DNA of 64,000 nt from DASRDB01 sp035652815 (GTDB lineage Bacteria > Chloroflexota > Ktedonobacteria > Ktedonobacterales > Ktedonobacteraceae): the NCBI GenBank assembly GCA_035652815.1, contig DASRDB010000003.1, forward strand, positions 682,001 to 746,000, read 5' to 3'. Below the pieces are notes generated by a model, which had not been told where the DNA came from, ran no database searches, and saw only the letters and a list, made by a program, of their open reading frames with translations. Below are positions 16,859-25,326 of the stretch, piece by piece. Every line of letters starts with the position of its first letter. The first letter of the stretch is position 1. The translations under genes and the position numbers were made by a program.

Positions 16859-17788
16859 CTAGAGACCCGTCGCCACCGATTGCGCAACACCTTGTAGAAG
16901 GTGCTGGACGAACCAATCGCGAGCGGCTCCGCTTGCCATCTCGAATCCTGGTCCGACGTAGGCATCGAAGTGCCCTCCAGGAAGGATGACAAGTTTCTTT
17001 GGTTCCCTTGCCTGATTGAAGGCTGCGAAGGCCTCGTCAGCAACCGCCAGGTGATCGCCGGCAGCAATGATCATGAGCAAAGGAGTGGGACTGATTCGCT
17101 CAATATAGGTTCCCGGCTCATACTCCATCAACATCTCCACGGTACGCACTGTTACCTCATTCTTCCATGCCGGTGCCCTGGTCTTGCCTGTCTCGGTGAA
17201 CCATTGATAGGAATCGGCTGTTGGTAGAGCTGATTGGGCGGTGGGATCAGCACTGACCACAGGAATCATGGCGGGTGGATGACCGGCAAAGCGGGCTTCC
17301 CGATCTTGATCAAATTGTGTACGCGCCCCGGCGATAAAGTCGGCCCGCACCAGACGTAAGATATTCCGGTAGCCGCTAACAAGCGGCACCTGGGAGACGA
17401 CGCATTTGACACGCCGGTCAATGGCTCCTACCACCAGGACATGACCACCGCTATAGCTCGACCCCCAGATACCGATGCGCTCGCGATCTACTTCAGGTCG
17501 CGTTCTCGCATAGGTGATGGCGTGCCGGTAATCGCGCACCTGCGCCCACGGATCGATCTCCTGGCGTGGCTCGCCGTCGCTGGCTCCAAAGTTGCGGTTG
17601 TCGAAGACTAAAGCAGCCAATCCTGCCTTTGCAAAGGCCTCGGCATAGCTGTCGAGGTACATCTCTTTTACAGCCGAGAAGCCGTGAGCCATAACTATGG
17701 TCGGAAATGGCCTCTGCCCGGCATCAGGGAGGTACAACCATCCACGTAACGTCGTCCCTTCCGCATTGAATTCGATGTCTTGACGCAT
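16859..17788 (-). CDS. alpha/beta hydrolase, acetyl-esterase/YcjY-like
   Basis: 309 residues. Complete alpha/beta-hydrolase motifs: oxyanion strand VMAHGFSAVKE, DNRNFGASDGEPRQEIDPW, nucleophile elbow GIWGSSYSGG, acid region LMIIAAGDHLAV, and C-terminal catalytic His in LPGGHFDAY. Cytoplasmic, no signal peptide. The family includes esterases and peptidases with long lids; the substrate is not readable. ATG 17788 is used because AAAGGAG stands eight bases upstream; the longer frame from 17818 lacks one. It is divergent from the GNAT gene and ends in a strong terminator. Confidence 0.85.
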   Translation of the reverse strand: MRQDIEFNAEGTTLRGWLYLPDAGQRPFPTIVMAHGFSAVKEMYLDSYAEAFAKAGLAALVFDNRNFGASDGEPRQEIDPWAQVRDYRHAITYARTRPEVDRERIGIWGSSYSGGHVLVVGAIDRRVKCVVSQVPLVSGYRNILRLVRADFIAGARTQFDQDREARFAGHPPAMIPVVSADPTAQSALPTADSYQWFTETGKTRAPAWKNEVTVRTVEMLMEYEPGTYIERISPTPLLMIIAAGDHLAVADEAFAAFNQAREPKKLVILPGGHFDAYVGPGFEMASGAARDWFVQHLLQGVAQSVATGL

Positions 17789-17831
17789 GTTGAGACTCCT
17801 TTCAGTCTCCAAATACATAGACAGAAGAACA

Positions 17832-17884
17832 CTACAAAGAGGACGGACACTGATAGAAAAGCGCTACAGGGAGGACGGACACTG
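17832..17884. repeat. two 21-base direct repeats, period 32
   Basis: CTACAAAGAGGACGGACACTG at 17832-17852 and its near copy (AA changed to GG) at 17864-17884 lie upstream of the hydrolase start, in the region where its promoter should be. They could be regulator-binding sites; the rest of 17885-18109 shows nothing clear. Confidence 0.55.
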
Positions 17885-18109
17885 GTTCGGTCTGGTATCC
17901 AAACACACACGCTCCTGTTGGAAACGAAAAGTCACTATGAGAATGGTATAGCATAAGATGATGGGATTGTACAGTGTTCGATTAACTTCTTCGATCTTGT
18001 TTTCTTTTCTGAACTTCCACATTCCTGCGAATTGAGTTATCCTTTTACAAAGCATGCACAGCATACCGCATTGCCAGGAAAAGGCAAAAAATAGAATGGA
18101 GCGGAAATC

Positions 18110-18604
18110 ATGCACTTCACCTTCACACCCATGACCGGGGCCGAGGCACGCGATATCGCCTCGTGGCGCTACGAGGAACCTTATACGCCTTACAACTGGG
18201 AACCAGCAGATGACGATATCATGCGCATGCTGGATAGGCGCAGCCCATACTATGCGGTGTGCGACGAACAAGGGGAACTGGTTGGCTTCCTTGCCTATGG
18301 CTCATCAGGCTACGTGTGGGACCCTGGGGAGCCGCATCTCTATAGCGCGAACAACTCGATCACCATCGGGCCTGGCATGCGTCCCGACTTGACCGGAAAA
18401 GGCCTGGGGGTGGCCTTCGTTCAGGCCGGACTGGACTTCGCCCGCGAACATTTTGCCCCTGACAACTTTCGCCTGTACGTCATGACCTTTAACGAACGCG
18501 CCATCAAGGTCTACGAACGAGCAGGCTTCGAGCGGGGCCAAATCTATGTCCAGCACAATCCCGATGGCGACCGCGAATTTTTGGAAATGCACCGTAAAGC
18601 GTAA
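18110..18604 (+). CDS. GNAT family N-acetyltransferase
   Basis: 164 residues. The acetyl-CoA-binding segment appears as PDLTGKGLGVAFVQAGLDFA (motif A, with R/Q-x-x-G-x-G/A form), preceded by a strand NNSITIGPGMRP and followed by FRLYVMTFNERAIKVYERAGF, the typical GNAT end. It transfers an acetyl group from acetyl-CoA to an amine; the acceptor is unknown. GGAGCGG just upstream serves as ribosome-binding site. It stands alone between divergent and convergent neighbours, with a family A hairpin right after the stop. Confidence 0.88.
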   Translation: MHFTFTPMTGAEARDIASWRYEEPYTPYNWEPADDDIMRMLDRRSPYYAVCDEQGELVGFLAYGSSGYVWDPGEPHLYSANNSITIGPGMRPDLTGKGLGVAFVQAGLDFAREHFAPDNFRLYVMTFNERAIKVYERAGFERGQIYVQHNPDGDREFLEMHRKA

Positions 18605-18620
18605 TACAGCGTCCACCATC

Positions 18621-18707
18621 TGTCATCCTGAGCGCAAGCGAAGGATCCCCGTCGGCACGTGAATCGCATGCCAACACCGGAGATCCTTCGCTGCGCTCAG
18701 GATGACA
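18621..18707. repeat. family A hairpin repeat
   Basis: TGTCATCCTGAGCGC-AAGCGAAGGATC on the left pairs with GATCCTTCGCTGCGCTCAGG on the right, with one extra A in the left arm. It fills the gap between the convergent GNAT gene and the gene ending at 18717. Confidence 0.85.
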
Positions 18708-18716
18708 TGAAAATGG

Positions 18717-19550
18717 CTAGCGGGTCAGTGATTTCCAGTCCTCGTTAGAAAGCACATGCGTCGTCAGAGCATCAAACGAGCCGTTTTCATGCAAATCCTG
18801 GGCAATATAGCGCAAATAGCCAAGCGAGGCGCGCATGATATTGGAGCCAAAACTGATGCGCCGCACGCCCAATTGTTTCAATTCCGCAATTGAGGGTGTC
18901 GCAGGCCCGGCTATTATGTTTACTGGCCCATCGAGCGATTTCACGAGCCGGGCTATTGTATCAGCATCTCTCAGCAGGATTGGAAACAAACTATCAGCTC
19001 CCGCCTGTCGATAGGCTCGCAGCCGTTTCACCGCCAGCTCAAAGCGTTCGTCGTCATTGCTTCCCAGCTTTAGCACATACACATCTGTGCGCGCATTAAT
19101 AACCAGCGGCACATCCATCGAAGCCGCGATCTCCTGAATCTCGCCCAGTAATGCGCACTGGTATTCGAGATTCACCAGCTTGCGTTCTCCCTGTTTCGTC
19201 GAATCCTCAATATTGATACCAACCGCTCCGGCATGGATGATCTCCTTGACCGTTTCCAGCACCTCTTCGAGCGTATCTCCATAGCCAGCTTCCAGATCAA
19301 CCGAGACCGGACACTCCACAACCCGCGTGATATGTCTCACCATCTCGATTAGCATCTTCCGGCTAATGCGTTCCCCATCAGGATAGCCGAGCGCTGCCGC
19401 TACCCCTGAACTTGTCGTAGCAACCGCCGGAAATCCTGCCTGCTCAAAAATACGCGCGCTCGCCGCGTCCCAGGCATTCGGCAGCACTAACCCATCTTTA
19501 TGCAACTGGCGAAAAAATTGCGCCTTCTCTTTTTGCGTGCGATATGGCAT
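18717..19550 (-). CDS. isocitrate lyase/PEP mutase family enzyme
   Basis: 277 residues with the PEP-mutase/isocitrate-lyase barrel pattern: LPNAWDAASARIFEQAGFPA at the start, then VSVDLEAGYGD (metal-binding Asp85 region), GINIEDS, and INARTDVY. The KKCGH loop that marks true isocitrate lyase is absent (TKQGER here), so it is more likely one of the oxaloacetate-hydrolase/decarboxylase, lyase or unassigned members that act on C-C or C-P bonds of small oxo-acids. The substrate is unknown. It follows the methyltransferase gene by 114 bases in the same direction. Confidence 0.85.
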   Translation of the reverse strand: MPYRTQKEKAQFFRQLHKDGLVLPNAWDAASARIFEQAGFPAVATTSSGVAAALGYPDGERISRKMLIEMVRHITRVVECPVSVDLEAGYGDTLEEVLETVKEIIHAGAVGINIEDSTKQGERKLVNLEYQCALLGEIQEIAASMDVPLVINARTDVYVLKLGSNDDERFELAVKRLRAYRQAGADSLFPILLRDADTIARLVKSLDGPVNIIAGPATPSIAELKQLGVRRISFGSNIMRASLGYLRYIAQDLHENGSFDALTTHVLSNEDWKSLTR

Positions 19551-19664
19551 AACAACATGCTCCTTGCTAGCTTATCTTTTCTCACTTCCTTCGATTATAA
19601 GCATACCATGAGTAATAGGGGTTAGTCGCCAGCCAATCCAACAAAGGTGAGCGTCAGGTATGGG

Positions 19665-20507
19665 CTATTTATACGCGACCACCCCATGCGCCTCAACGCG
19701 CCGCATCACCCGCGAGAAGCCCGCTTCATGCAAACGGCGCATGACTCCCCGTGTAATACTGCCCCCAGTCTTCCCTTCGGGATCGCCAATGTAGTGAAAA
19801 AGCCGCCCGCCGCGCTTCAGAACGCGGTAGAGTTCGCGATAAAACGCGCCTGAATAGAGTTGGCCCGCCAGTTTAAAGGTCGGTGGATCATGCAAAATGC
19901 GGTTAAAACTGCCATCGGCAAAGGTCGAGACGACATCAGCCGCATCACCCATCACCTGCGTAATGTTGGGATTGCTGAAGAGTTCCTGCGACCAGGGATT
20001 GAGCCGCGCTATCTCCTGCACCGCCGGGTCAAGTTCGATAGTAGTAACGCTCTCTGCCGTTCTAGCCGCCAGAATAGCCGTATACCCCAGCCCGGTTGCC
20101 GTATCGAGTATGGCTCCCTTCAATGGAGCAAGCGGAGCAAGCATCCCCTGCGCGTGCTGCCAGGGATCAATATCTTTGATGCGATGCATTACAAATCCGG
20201 CCAGCAGCATACTCGGCGCGCCCCGCGTCGGTAGCAAACTGCATACCCGGTTCGTCGCTTCCGAAAACGTCTGAATAGCCTCAATTCCCTGCTCATTCAG
20301 CAGGTAACAATTCACCTCGGACTGGCTAATCTTCTCCAGGTCAGCCCAACTCACACATTCCCCGCCCGGAAAATACACCCCGTCAGCATTTAAAGTAGCC
20401 TGACACAGGCTTTTGCCGAGGTCTGGCGATGTTTCGACAACGGATGCGCCCTGCTTGCGCGCCTCTAATAGTGGGCGGGTCTGGATGTAGGAGAGAATGA
20501 TGGGCAT
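19665..20507 (-). CDS. class I SAM-dependent methyltransferase-like protein
   Basis: 280 residues when begun at MPIILSYIQTRPLLEARKQG. The C-terminal half has the Rossmann SAM-binding signs: motif I ILDTATGLGYTAILAA, acidic motif II TIELDP, VMGDAADVV, and motif IV ILHDPPTF, followed by LYRVLKRGGRLFHYIG. The N-terminal half is a separate small domain (about residues 1-95). The combination resembles RsmD/spermidine-synthase-type proteins of unassigned substrate. ATG 20507 is preferred to the upstream frame start at 20603, which would overlap the OsmC terminator. Confidence 0.8.
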   Translation of the reverse strand: MPIILSYIQTRPLLEARKQGASVVETSPDLGKSLCQATLNADGVYFPGGECVSWADLEKISQSEVNCYLLNEQGIEAIQTFSEATNRVCSLLPTRGAPSMLLAGFVMHRIKDIDPWQHAQGMLAPLAPLKGAILDTATGLGYTAILAARTAESVTTIELDPAVQEIARLNPWSQELFSNPNITQVMGDAADVVSTFADGSFNRILHDPPTFKLAGQLYSGAFYRELYRVLKRGGRLFHYIGDPEGKTGGSITRGVMRRLHEAGFSRVMRRVEAHGVVAYK

Positions 20508-20560
20508 AATAAAAACGAGTTCTCCCAAACATGATGTTTTTTTAATCTCGGATGAGGCAC

Positions 20561-20599
20561 AAAAAAGGCCTGGCTGGAACACTCTCCAATCAGGCCTTT
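20561..20599 (-). terminator. intrinsic terminator of the OsmC gene
   Basis: AAAGGCCTG (20564-20572) pairs with CAGGCCTTT (20591-20599); read on the minus strand the stem is followed by a run of T. It lies 16 bases beyond the OsmC stop at 20615. Confidence 0.8.
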
Positions 20600-20614
20600 C
20601 CACATCACAGCCTA

Positions 20615-21058
20615 TTACTCAAGCTGCGCCTGAACCGAAATTTTCAAGCTGCCACGCAAAGCATTGGAGACAGGACAGTTCTGTTCCGCTGTCTGGGCGG
20701 CTTTCTCGAAACCGGCCTGGTCAAGTCCTGGCACTGTGCCGCGAGCGGTCAGGGTCATGGCCGCGATTTTGGGGCCGCTTGGGCTGACATCCAGCGTACA
20801 AACGGCTGTGACATTCAACTGTTGTGCGGGATTTCCAGCTTGCGCCAGAGTATGCGAGAGCGACATGGCGTAGCATTCGGCATGCGCGGCGGCGATCAGT
20901 TCTTCGGGACTGGTCTTGCCATCGGGGCTCTCGACACGCGAAGCCCAGGTGACGGGCATGTTCTGTAATGCGCCACTGCTCGACGAGGCAATGGTGCCAT
21001 GCCCCTGCATCAGGTTGCCTTCCCAGACAACTTCGGCGCGACGTTCAACTTGTGGCAT
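20615..21058 (-). CDS. OsmC family peroxiredoxin
   Basis: 147 residues, the usual OsmC length. The two catalytic cysteines are in place: Cys62 (HAECYAMSLS) and Cys128 (AEQNCPVSNAL), with the upstream GKTSPEELIAAAHA motif. It reduces organic hydroperoxides in the cytoplasm. ATG 21058 has GGAGG five bases upstream, so the longer frame to 21130 is not used. Single-gene unit with its own terminator. Confidence 0.93.
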   Translation of the reverse strand: MPQVERRAEVVWEGNLMQGHGTIASSSSGALQNMPVTWASRVESPDGKTSPEELIAAAHAECYAMSLSHTLAQAGNPAQQLNVTAVCTLDVSPSGPKIAAMTLTARGTVPGLDQAGFEKAAQTAEQNCPVSNALRGSLKISVQAQLE

Positions 21059-21306
21059 ATGTTCCTCCGTGTTTTCGTTTTGCACAACGCGCAAACAAGC
21101 AGCAGAAGAGGCCGTTGTTTGCGCCAACACAGCTTAAATAGAAAGGACAAGCCACAAAATATCTTATCACCAGATTCCGGCACTCACAACCTCATACATT
21201 GATGCATCCTCGTCTCACCTGAAACGACTTGTGTATCGCTATCGTTATAACTGTGTCTATTCGATAGTAGCTCTACCGTTTCGATTTAAACTACAGGAGC
21301 ATGCAT

Positions 21307-22008
21307 ATGACGATGGTACCACCTGTCACTCAGACGAATGAGCAGGTCATAGAGGAGCCAGGCAACCTCTGGACAAATATGAACGTCGCGCCAGTGGAGC
21401 GCGGCATCTCAGCAGCAGTTGGCGGCGCGCTTACCCTGGTCGGCATCGGCTTGAATGTGCTGCCGCGTAAAGTCAATCCGCTCGGCATTGCCCTTTCCCT
21501 CGCAGGCGCGGAGTTGATCTACCGAGGCGCGAGTGGGCATTGTTACGTCTACCAGGCGCTCAACATCAACACCAATTCTGAGCAGGCCAGCAGCGTGCGC
21601 CGCCGTTTTGAGAAGGCCATGACTATCAACCGTTCGGAAGAAGATATGTATCACTTCTGGAAAGATTTCGATACAGTCAACGCCATCAACTCACCAACCC
21701 AGCCTCAGACACAGGCGGACTATCCTGCCGAGCGCGCAAAGGAGCTAGAGGCATGGCAGGCGCTCAAGCGAAGCGTCACCGAAAACAATGGCACCATCTC
21801 CTTTGAACACGCACCAGACGGGCGCGGAACCGTTGTGCGCGTCAGGATTGAATACGCACCGCAGGCAGGCAAGCTCGGTCACACCCTTAATATGCTGCGC
21901 GGCCAATCACCGGAACAGCAGATCACTGAGAACCTGCGCCACTTCAAAGAGATGATGGAAGCCGGAGAAATCCCCACTACTGAAGGACAGCCTACTGGCA
22001 AGCGATGA
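21307..22008 (+). CDS. DUF2892/SRPBCC-like membrane protein
   Basis: 233 residues. The N-terminal part (NVAPVERGISAAVGGALTLVGIGLNV ... LGIALSLAGAELIYRGASGHC, in outline) is a two-helix DUF2892-type membrane segment. The rest (from about residue 95) looks like a shortened polyketide-cyclase/SRPBCC lipid-binding fold: KAMTINRSEEDMYHFWKDF and TVVRVRIEYAPQAGKLG. Related proteins combine both domains, but this one appears shorter in the middle of the SRPBCC part. ATG 21307 is preferred to ATG 21301 because AGGAG ends at 21299, seven bases before it. Confidence 0.75.
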   Translation: MTMVPPVTQTNEQVIEEPGNLWTNMNVAPVERGISAAVGGALTLVGIGLNVLPRKVNPLGIALSLAGAELIYRGASGHCYVYQALNINTNSEQASSVRRRFEKAMTINRSEEDMYHFWKDFDTVNAINSPTQPQTQADYPAERAKELEAWQALKRSVTENNGTISFEHAPDGRGTVVRVRIEYAPQAGKLGHTLNMLRGQSPEQQITENLRHFKEMMEAGEIPTTEGQPTGKR

Positions 22009-22024
22009 AAAAGACGCTTTCGCC

Positions 22025-22154
22025 TGTCATCCTGAGCGCCTCTCGCCTGTTCTCCCTCGCTGCGCTCATGTCATCCTGAGCGCAGCGAAGAATCTCCGGT
22101 CTCGACGCGCGAATCGTCCGGCACGCGAGATCCTTCGCTGCGCTCAGGATGACA
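22025..22154. repeat. family A hairpin with an extra partial arm
   Basis: A full hairpin occupies 22069-22154 (left arm TGTCATCCTGAGCGCAGCGA, right arm ending CTGCGCTCAGGATGACA). A second left-arm copy with a scrambled continuation precedes it at 22025-22068, so the element has been partly duplicated or rearranged. Confidence 0.8.
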
Positions 22155-22220
22155 TTTAAAGGCAGGGTTGTAATGGCACGCGATAAAGATAGACTTTGAA
22201 AAATTCAGAAGGAGTGATGA

Positions 22221-23390
22221 ATGAAAGCTGTTTGCTGGAACGGCATACACGATATGCGGGTCGAAACGGTACCTGATCCAAAAATATTGAACCCACATGA
22301 TGCGATTGTTGAGATAACCACGACCGCCATCTGCGGCTCTGACCTGCACCTGTACGATGGCTACATTCCGACGATGGAAAAAGGCGATATCGTCGGTCAC
22401 GAGTTCATGGGCATCGTCGTAGAAGTCGGCAAAGAGGTCAAAAACCTCAAAGTGGGCGACCGCGTGGTTGTGCCTTTTACCATTGCCTGTGGAAACTGCT
22501 TTTTCTGCAAGCAAAACCTGTGGTCACTCTGCGATAACTCCAATCCGAACGCGGCCATTGCCGAGATGATGTACGGCTATACCGGCTCCGGCCTCTACGG
22601 CTACTCCCACATCTACGGCGGCTACGCTGGTGGACAGGCCGAATACGCTCGCGTGCCCTTTGCCGATATCGGGCCGCTCAAGATTCCCAATGGCATGCCC
22701 GACGAGAAGGTCATCTTCCTCACGGATATCTTCCCCACCGGCTATATGGCCGCCGAAAACTGCAATATCCAGCCCGGCGATATCGTGGCGGTCTGGGGTT
22801 GCGGCCCCGTTGGTCAGTTCGCCATCCGCAGCGCCTATATGCTTGGAGCCGAACAAGTTATCGCTATTGATCGCTTCCCCGAGCGTTTGCGTATGGCCCA
22901 GCAGGCGGGCAACACCAAAGTCATCAACTACGAGGAAGCCGACGTGGTGGAAACGCTGCGCGACCTCACAGGCGGGCGTGGCCCTGATGCCTGTATCGAC
23001 GCCGTTGGCATGGAAGCACATGGCACCACCATTGATGCCATATATGACAAAGTTAAGCAGACCCTACGCATGGAAACCGACCGTCCTACCGCGCTCCGGC
23101 AGGCAATTCAGGCCTGTCGCAAAGGCGGCACTGTCTCCATCCCAGGCGTCTACGGTGGCATGCTCGACAAATTCCCGCTTGGTGCGGCCTTCGCCAAAGG
23201 CCTGACCTTCAAAATGGGACAAACGCATGTGCATAAATACCTGCAGCCCCTGCTCGAACGTATCGAGCGCGAGGAGATCGACCCCTCCTTCGTCATTACG
23301 CACCGCATGAGTCTTGACGAAGCTCCGCATGGTTACGAAATCTTCAAACACAAAGAAGATGATTGCATTAAAATCGTTTTAAAACCGTAA
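22221..23390 (+). CDS. zinc-dependent alcohol dehydrogenase (formaldehyde/threonine dehydrogenase-like)
   Basis: 389 residues, medium-chain dehydrogenase/reductase. Catalytic zinc ligands Cys38 (AICGSDLHLYDG) and His60-Glu61 (GHEFMG) are present, as are the four structural zinc cysteines Cys90, Cys93, Cys96 and Cys104. The NAD-binding motif is WGCGPVGQFA. The C-terminal part (GTVSIPGVYGG, MGQTHVHKYLQPLLERI) is as in the glutathione-independent formaldehyde dehydrogenase branch. It oxidises an alcohol or aldehyde hydrate with NAD; the exact substrate is open. AAGGAG lies just upstream. It is the first gene of the island at 22-41 kb. Confidence 0.88.
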   Translation: MKAVCWNGIHDMRVETVPDPKILNPHDAIVEITTTAICGSDLHLYDGYIPTMEKGDIVGHEFMGIVVEVGKEVKNLKVGDRVVVPFTIACGNCFFCKQNLWSLCDNSNPNAAIAEMMYGYTGSGLYGYSHIYGGYAGGQAEYARVPFADIGPLKIPNGMPDEKVIFLTDIFPTGYMAAENCNIQPGDIVAVWGCGPVGQFAIRSAYMLGAEQVIAIDRFPERLRMAQQAGNTKVINYEEADVVETLRDLTGGRGPDACIDAVGMEAHGTTIDAIYDKVKQTLRMETDRPTALRQAIQACRKGGTVSIPGVYGGMLDKFPLGAAFAKGLTFKMGQTHVHKYLQPLLERIEREEIDPSFVITHRMSLDEAPHGYEIFKHKEDDCIKIVLKP

Positions 23391-23436
23391 TCCGCTAAGG
23401 GACCGTGTCAATTGTTTGCAACCAGTACAGCATAAA

Positions 23437-23523
23437 GAAAACCGGAAGCCACCCGCAAGGGGCTGGCTCTACAAGCGGATGGATATTATAGAACCAGCCC
23501 CTTGCGGGTGGCTTCCGGTTTTC
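23437..23523. repeat. family C hairpin repeat
   Basis: GAAAACCGGAAGCCACCCGC pairs with GCGGGTGGCTTCCGGTTTTC. The core GGAAGCCACCC is shared by the family; the outer AAAACC/GGTTTT is unique to this locus yet palindromic. In 23524-23774 beyond it, no further gene or clear promoter is visible. Confidence 0.85.
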
Positions 23524-23774
23524 AAGTGGTTACAAAAGCAGCATCTTGTATATTTCGCTTATTTACGAAATGCAGATTCTCTCATTACTGTTGTGTATCC
23601 CTTTGTTCACATATTACGTGTTCACTAGAGAGAAACAAAAAATATCGTATCACGATGCTTTCCCAAATTCAATAGCCATAGGACTTCATGGCATAAATGC
23701 CTCTTGCTTTGAAGTCAGGTGGGAGTCTTTTGCGCATTCACGATGCTCACAACAGGGAGAGGGAGTCTACAGCC

Positions 23775-25286
23775 ATGCATACCATTATCGCTTCGCTCGG
23801 TTTCCCGCTATGGCTCCGAGTCACGCATTATATCAATCTGCTTTTTATCGGATTACTCATCCGCAGCGGCATTCAAATACTGGCGGCTCATCCGCGATTA
23901 TACTGGACAGATAGCTCTAATCCCCGCAAAGCCTGGCTTAAACTCACAAAAAAGAAAGTCCCGGAAGATAAACTGTATACCTCAATGGATGACGAGGAGC
24001 CGGTTACGCCCGTACTTGCCCTCCCTGGTAAGGATAACCTGGGCCTCGGTCGCCATTGGCACTTTTTCTCAGTGATCTTCTGGGCATTGAACGGGCTTAT
24101 TTATGTGATCCTGCTGTTCGCGACTGGCGAATGGTCGCGGTTGATCCCAACCTCCTGGTCGATCATTCCTGATGCCTGGCATACATTCTTAACCTATATT
24201 ACTTTTCATATTCCGCCTGCCAGCGATTTTCATCCCTATGACCCGCTGCAACAACTGGCCTACGCGGGCGTCGTCTTCATCCTGGCCCCGTTGATGATCC
24301 TGACGGGCGCGGCCATGTCGCCCTCCATCGAGGGCCGTTTTCCCTGGTACATCAAAATATTTGGTGGCAAACAGGGAGCGCGTAGCATTCATTTTCTCGT
24401 TATGCTGGCTTTCACCATCTTTGTCATTATTCATACCGCGCTCGTGCTGATTGTGCATTTCACGGACAACATTCGCAACATTGTCTTCGGCACACTCAAT
24501 TCAGATGTAGGAGCGGCCATCTTGATCGCCGTCATCGCGCTGGTCATTGTCGCTGCCATCTACATCTGGGCGTCCTGGTATACGCTGCGCCACAAACGGA
24601 CGATGCAGCATGCGCTGGGTACACTTGTTGATCCTGTGCGTCACGCATTGCTGCACCGTGAGAAATCGAAGCAGCATTACAAGCAATCGGACATCACACC
24701 CTACTTCTGGGTCAATGGTCGCCCGCCCGAGTGCGAGGAGTACAAACGCCACGCCGTGCGCTGCTTCGCGGATTGGAAGCTGGAGATCGGCGGTCTGGTA
24801 GAACACCCGTTGTCGCTCTCGCTGGGTGACCTGCGCGAATTGCGCGTGCAAAAGCAGATCACCAAGCATAACTGCATTCAGGGCTGGTCGGGTGTTGCCG
24901 AATGGACGGGCGTGTTGCTCTCCGACGTTCTGCATCTCGTCAAACCGCTTCCAGAGGCGCGCTACCTGGTCTTTACTTCCTATCAAAAGGGCAAGGAGTC
25001 GGTCAAGCCCGAACTGAAGGAAGCCCAGGATGCGACCTTCTACGAAGTGATTGACATGGAACTTGCCAATCATCCTGAGACGATTCTCGCCTACGAGATG
25101 AACGGCAAACCATTACCTCTAGAGCATGGCGCGCCGCTGCGCCTGCGCGTCGAGACCGTACTCGGCTACAAGATGGTGAAGTACCTCCGCTCGATTGAAC
25201 TGGTCGCGGACTACAGCCAGATCGGCTTAGGCCAGGGCGGCTTCCGTGAAGACTACCAGTACTACGGCAGAGGGGCAGAGATTTAA
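23775..25286 (+). CDS. cytochrome b561-like membrane domain fused to a Mo-cofactor oxidoreductase domain
   Basis: 503 residues. About five membrane segments (near 12-37, 97-117, 159-180, 204-228 and 246-270) carry His18, His94/96, His206 and His220, possible heme b ligands. A soluble sulfite-oxidase/MsrP-type domain follows (about 315-490) with the Mo-ligating Cys367 in KHNCIQGWSG, and a C-terminal GYKMVKYLRSIELV. No twin-arginine signal is present and the post-TM segment RHKRTMQH is positive, so the Mo domain is probably cytoplasmic. It should oxidise or reduce a small molecule and pass electrons through heme to quinone. ATG 23775 is chosen from the GGGAG upstream. The TPP enzyme gene follows after 40 bases. 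Confidence 0.8.
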   Translation: MHTIIASLGFPLWLRVTHYINLLFIGLLIRSGIQILAAHPRLYWTDSSNPRKAWLKLTKKKVPEDKLYTSMDDEEPVTPVLALPGKDNLGLGRHWHFFSVIFWALNGLIYVILLFATGEWSRLIPTSWSIIPDAWHTFLTYITFHIPPASDFHPYDPLQQLAYAGVVFILAPLMILTGAAMSPSIEGRFPWYIKIFGGKQGARSIHFLVMLAFTIFVIIHTALVLIVHFTDNIRNIVFGTLNSDVGAAILIAVIALVIVAAIYIWASWYTLRHKRTMQHALGTLVDPVRHALLHREKSKQHYKQSDITPYFWVNGRPPECEEYKRHAVRCFADWKLEIGGLVEHPLSLSLGDLRELRVQKQITKHNCIQGWSGVAEWTGVLLSDVLHLVKPLPEARYLVFTSYQKGKESVKPELKEAQDATFYEVIDMELANHPETILAYEMNGKPLPLEHGAPLRLRVETVLGYKMVKYLRSIELVADYSQIGLGQGGFREDYQYYGRGAEI

Positions 25287-25326
25287 TTTCGTATCATTGT
25301 GTTTCACAGAAAAGGAGAGTTTTTTC

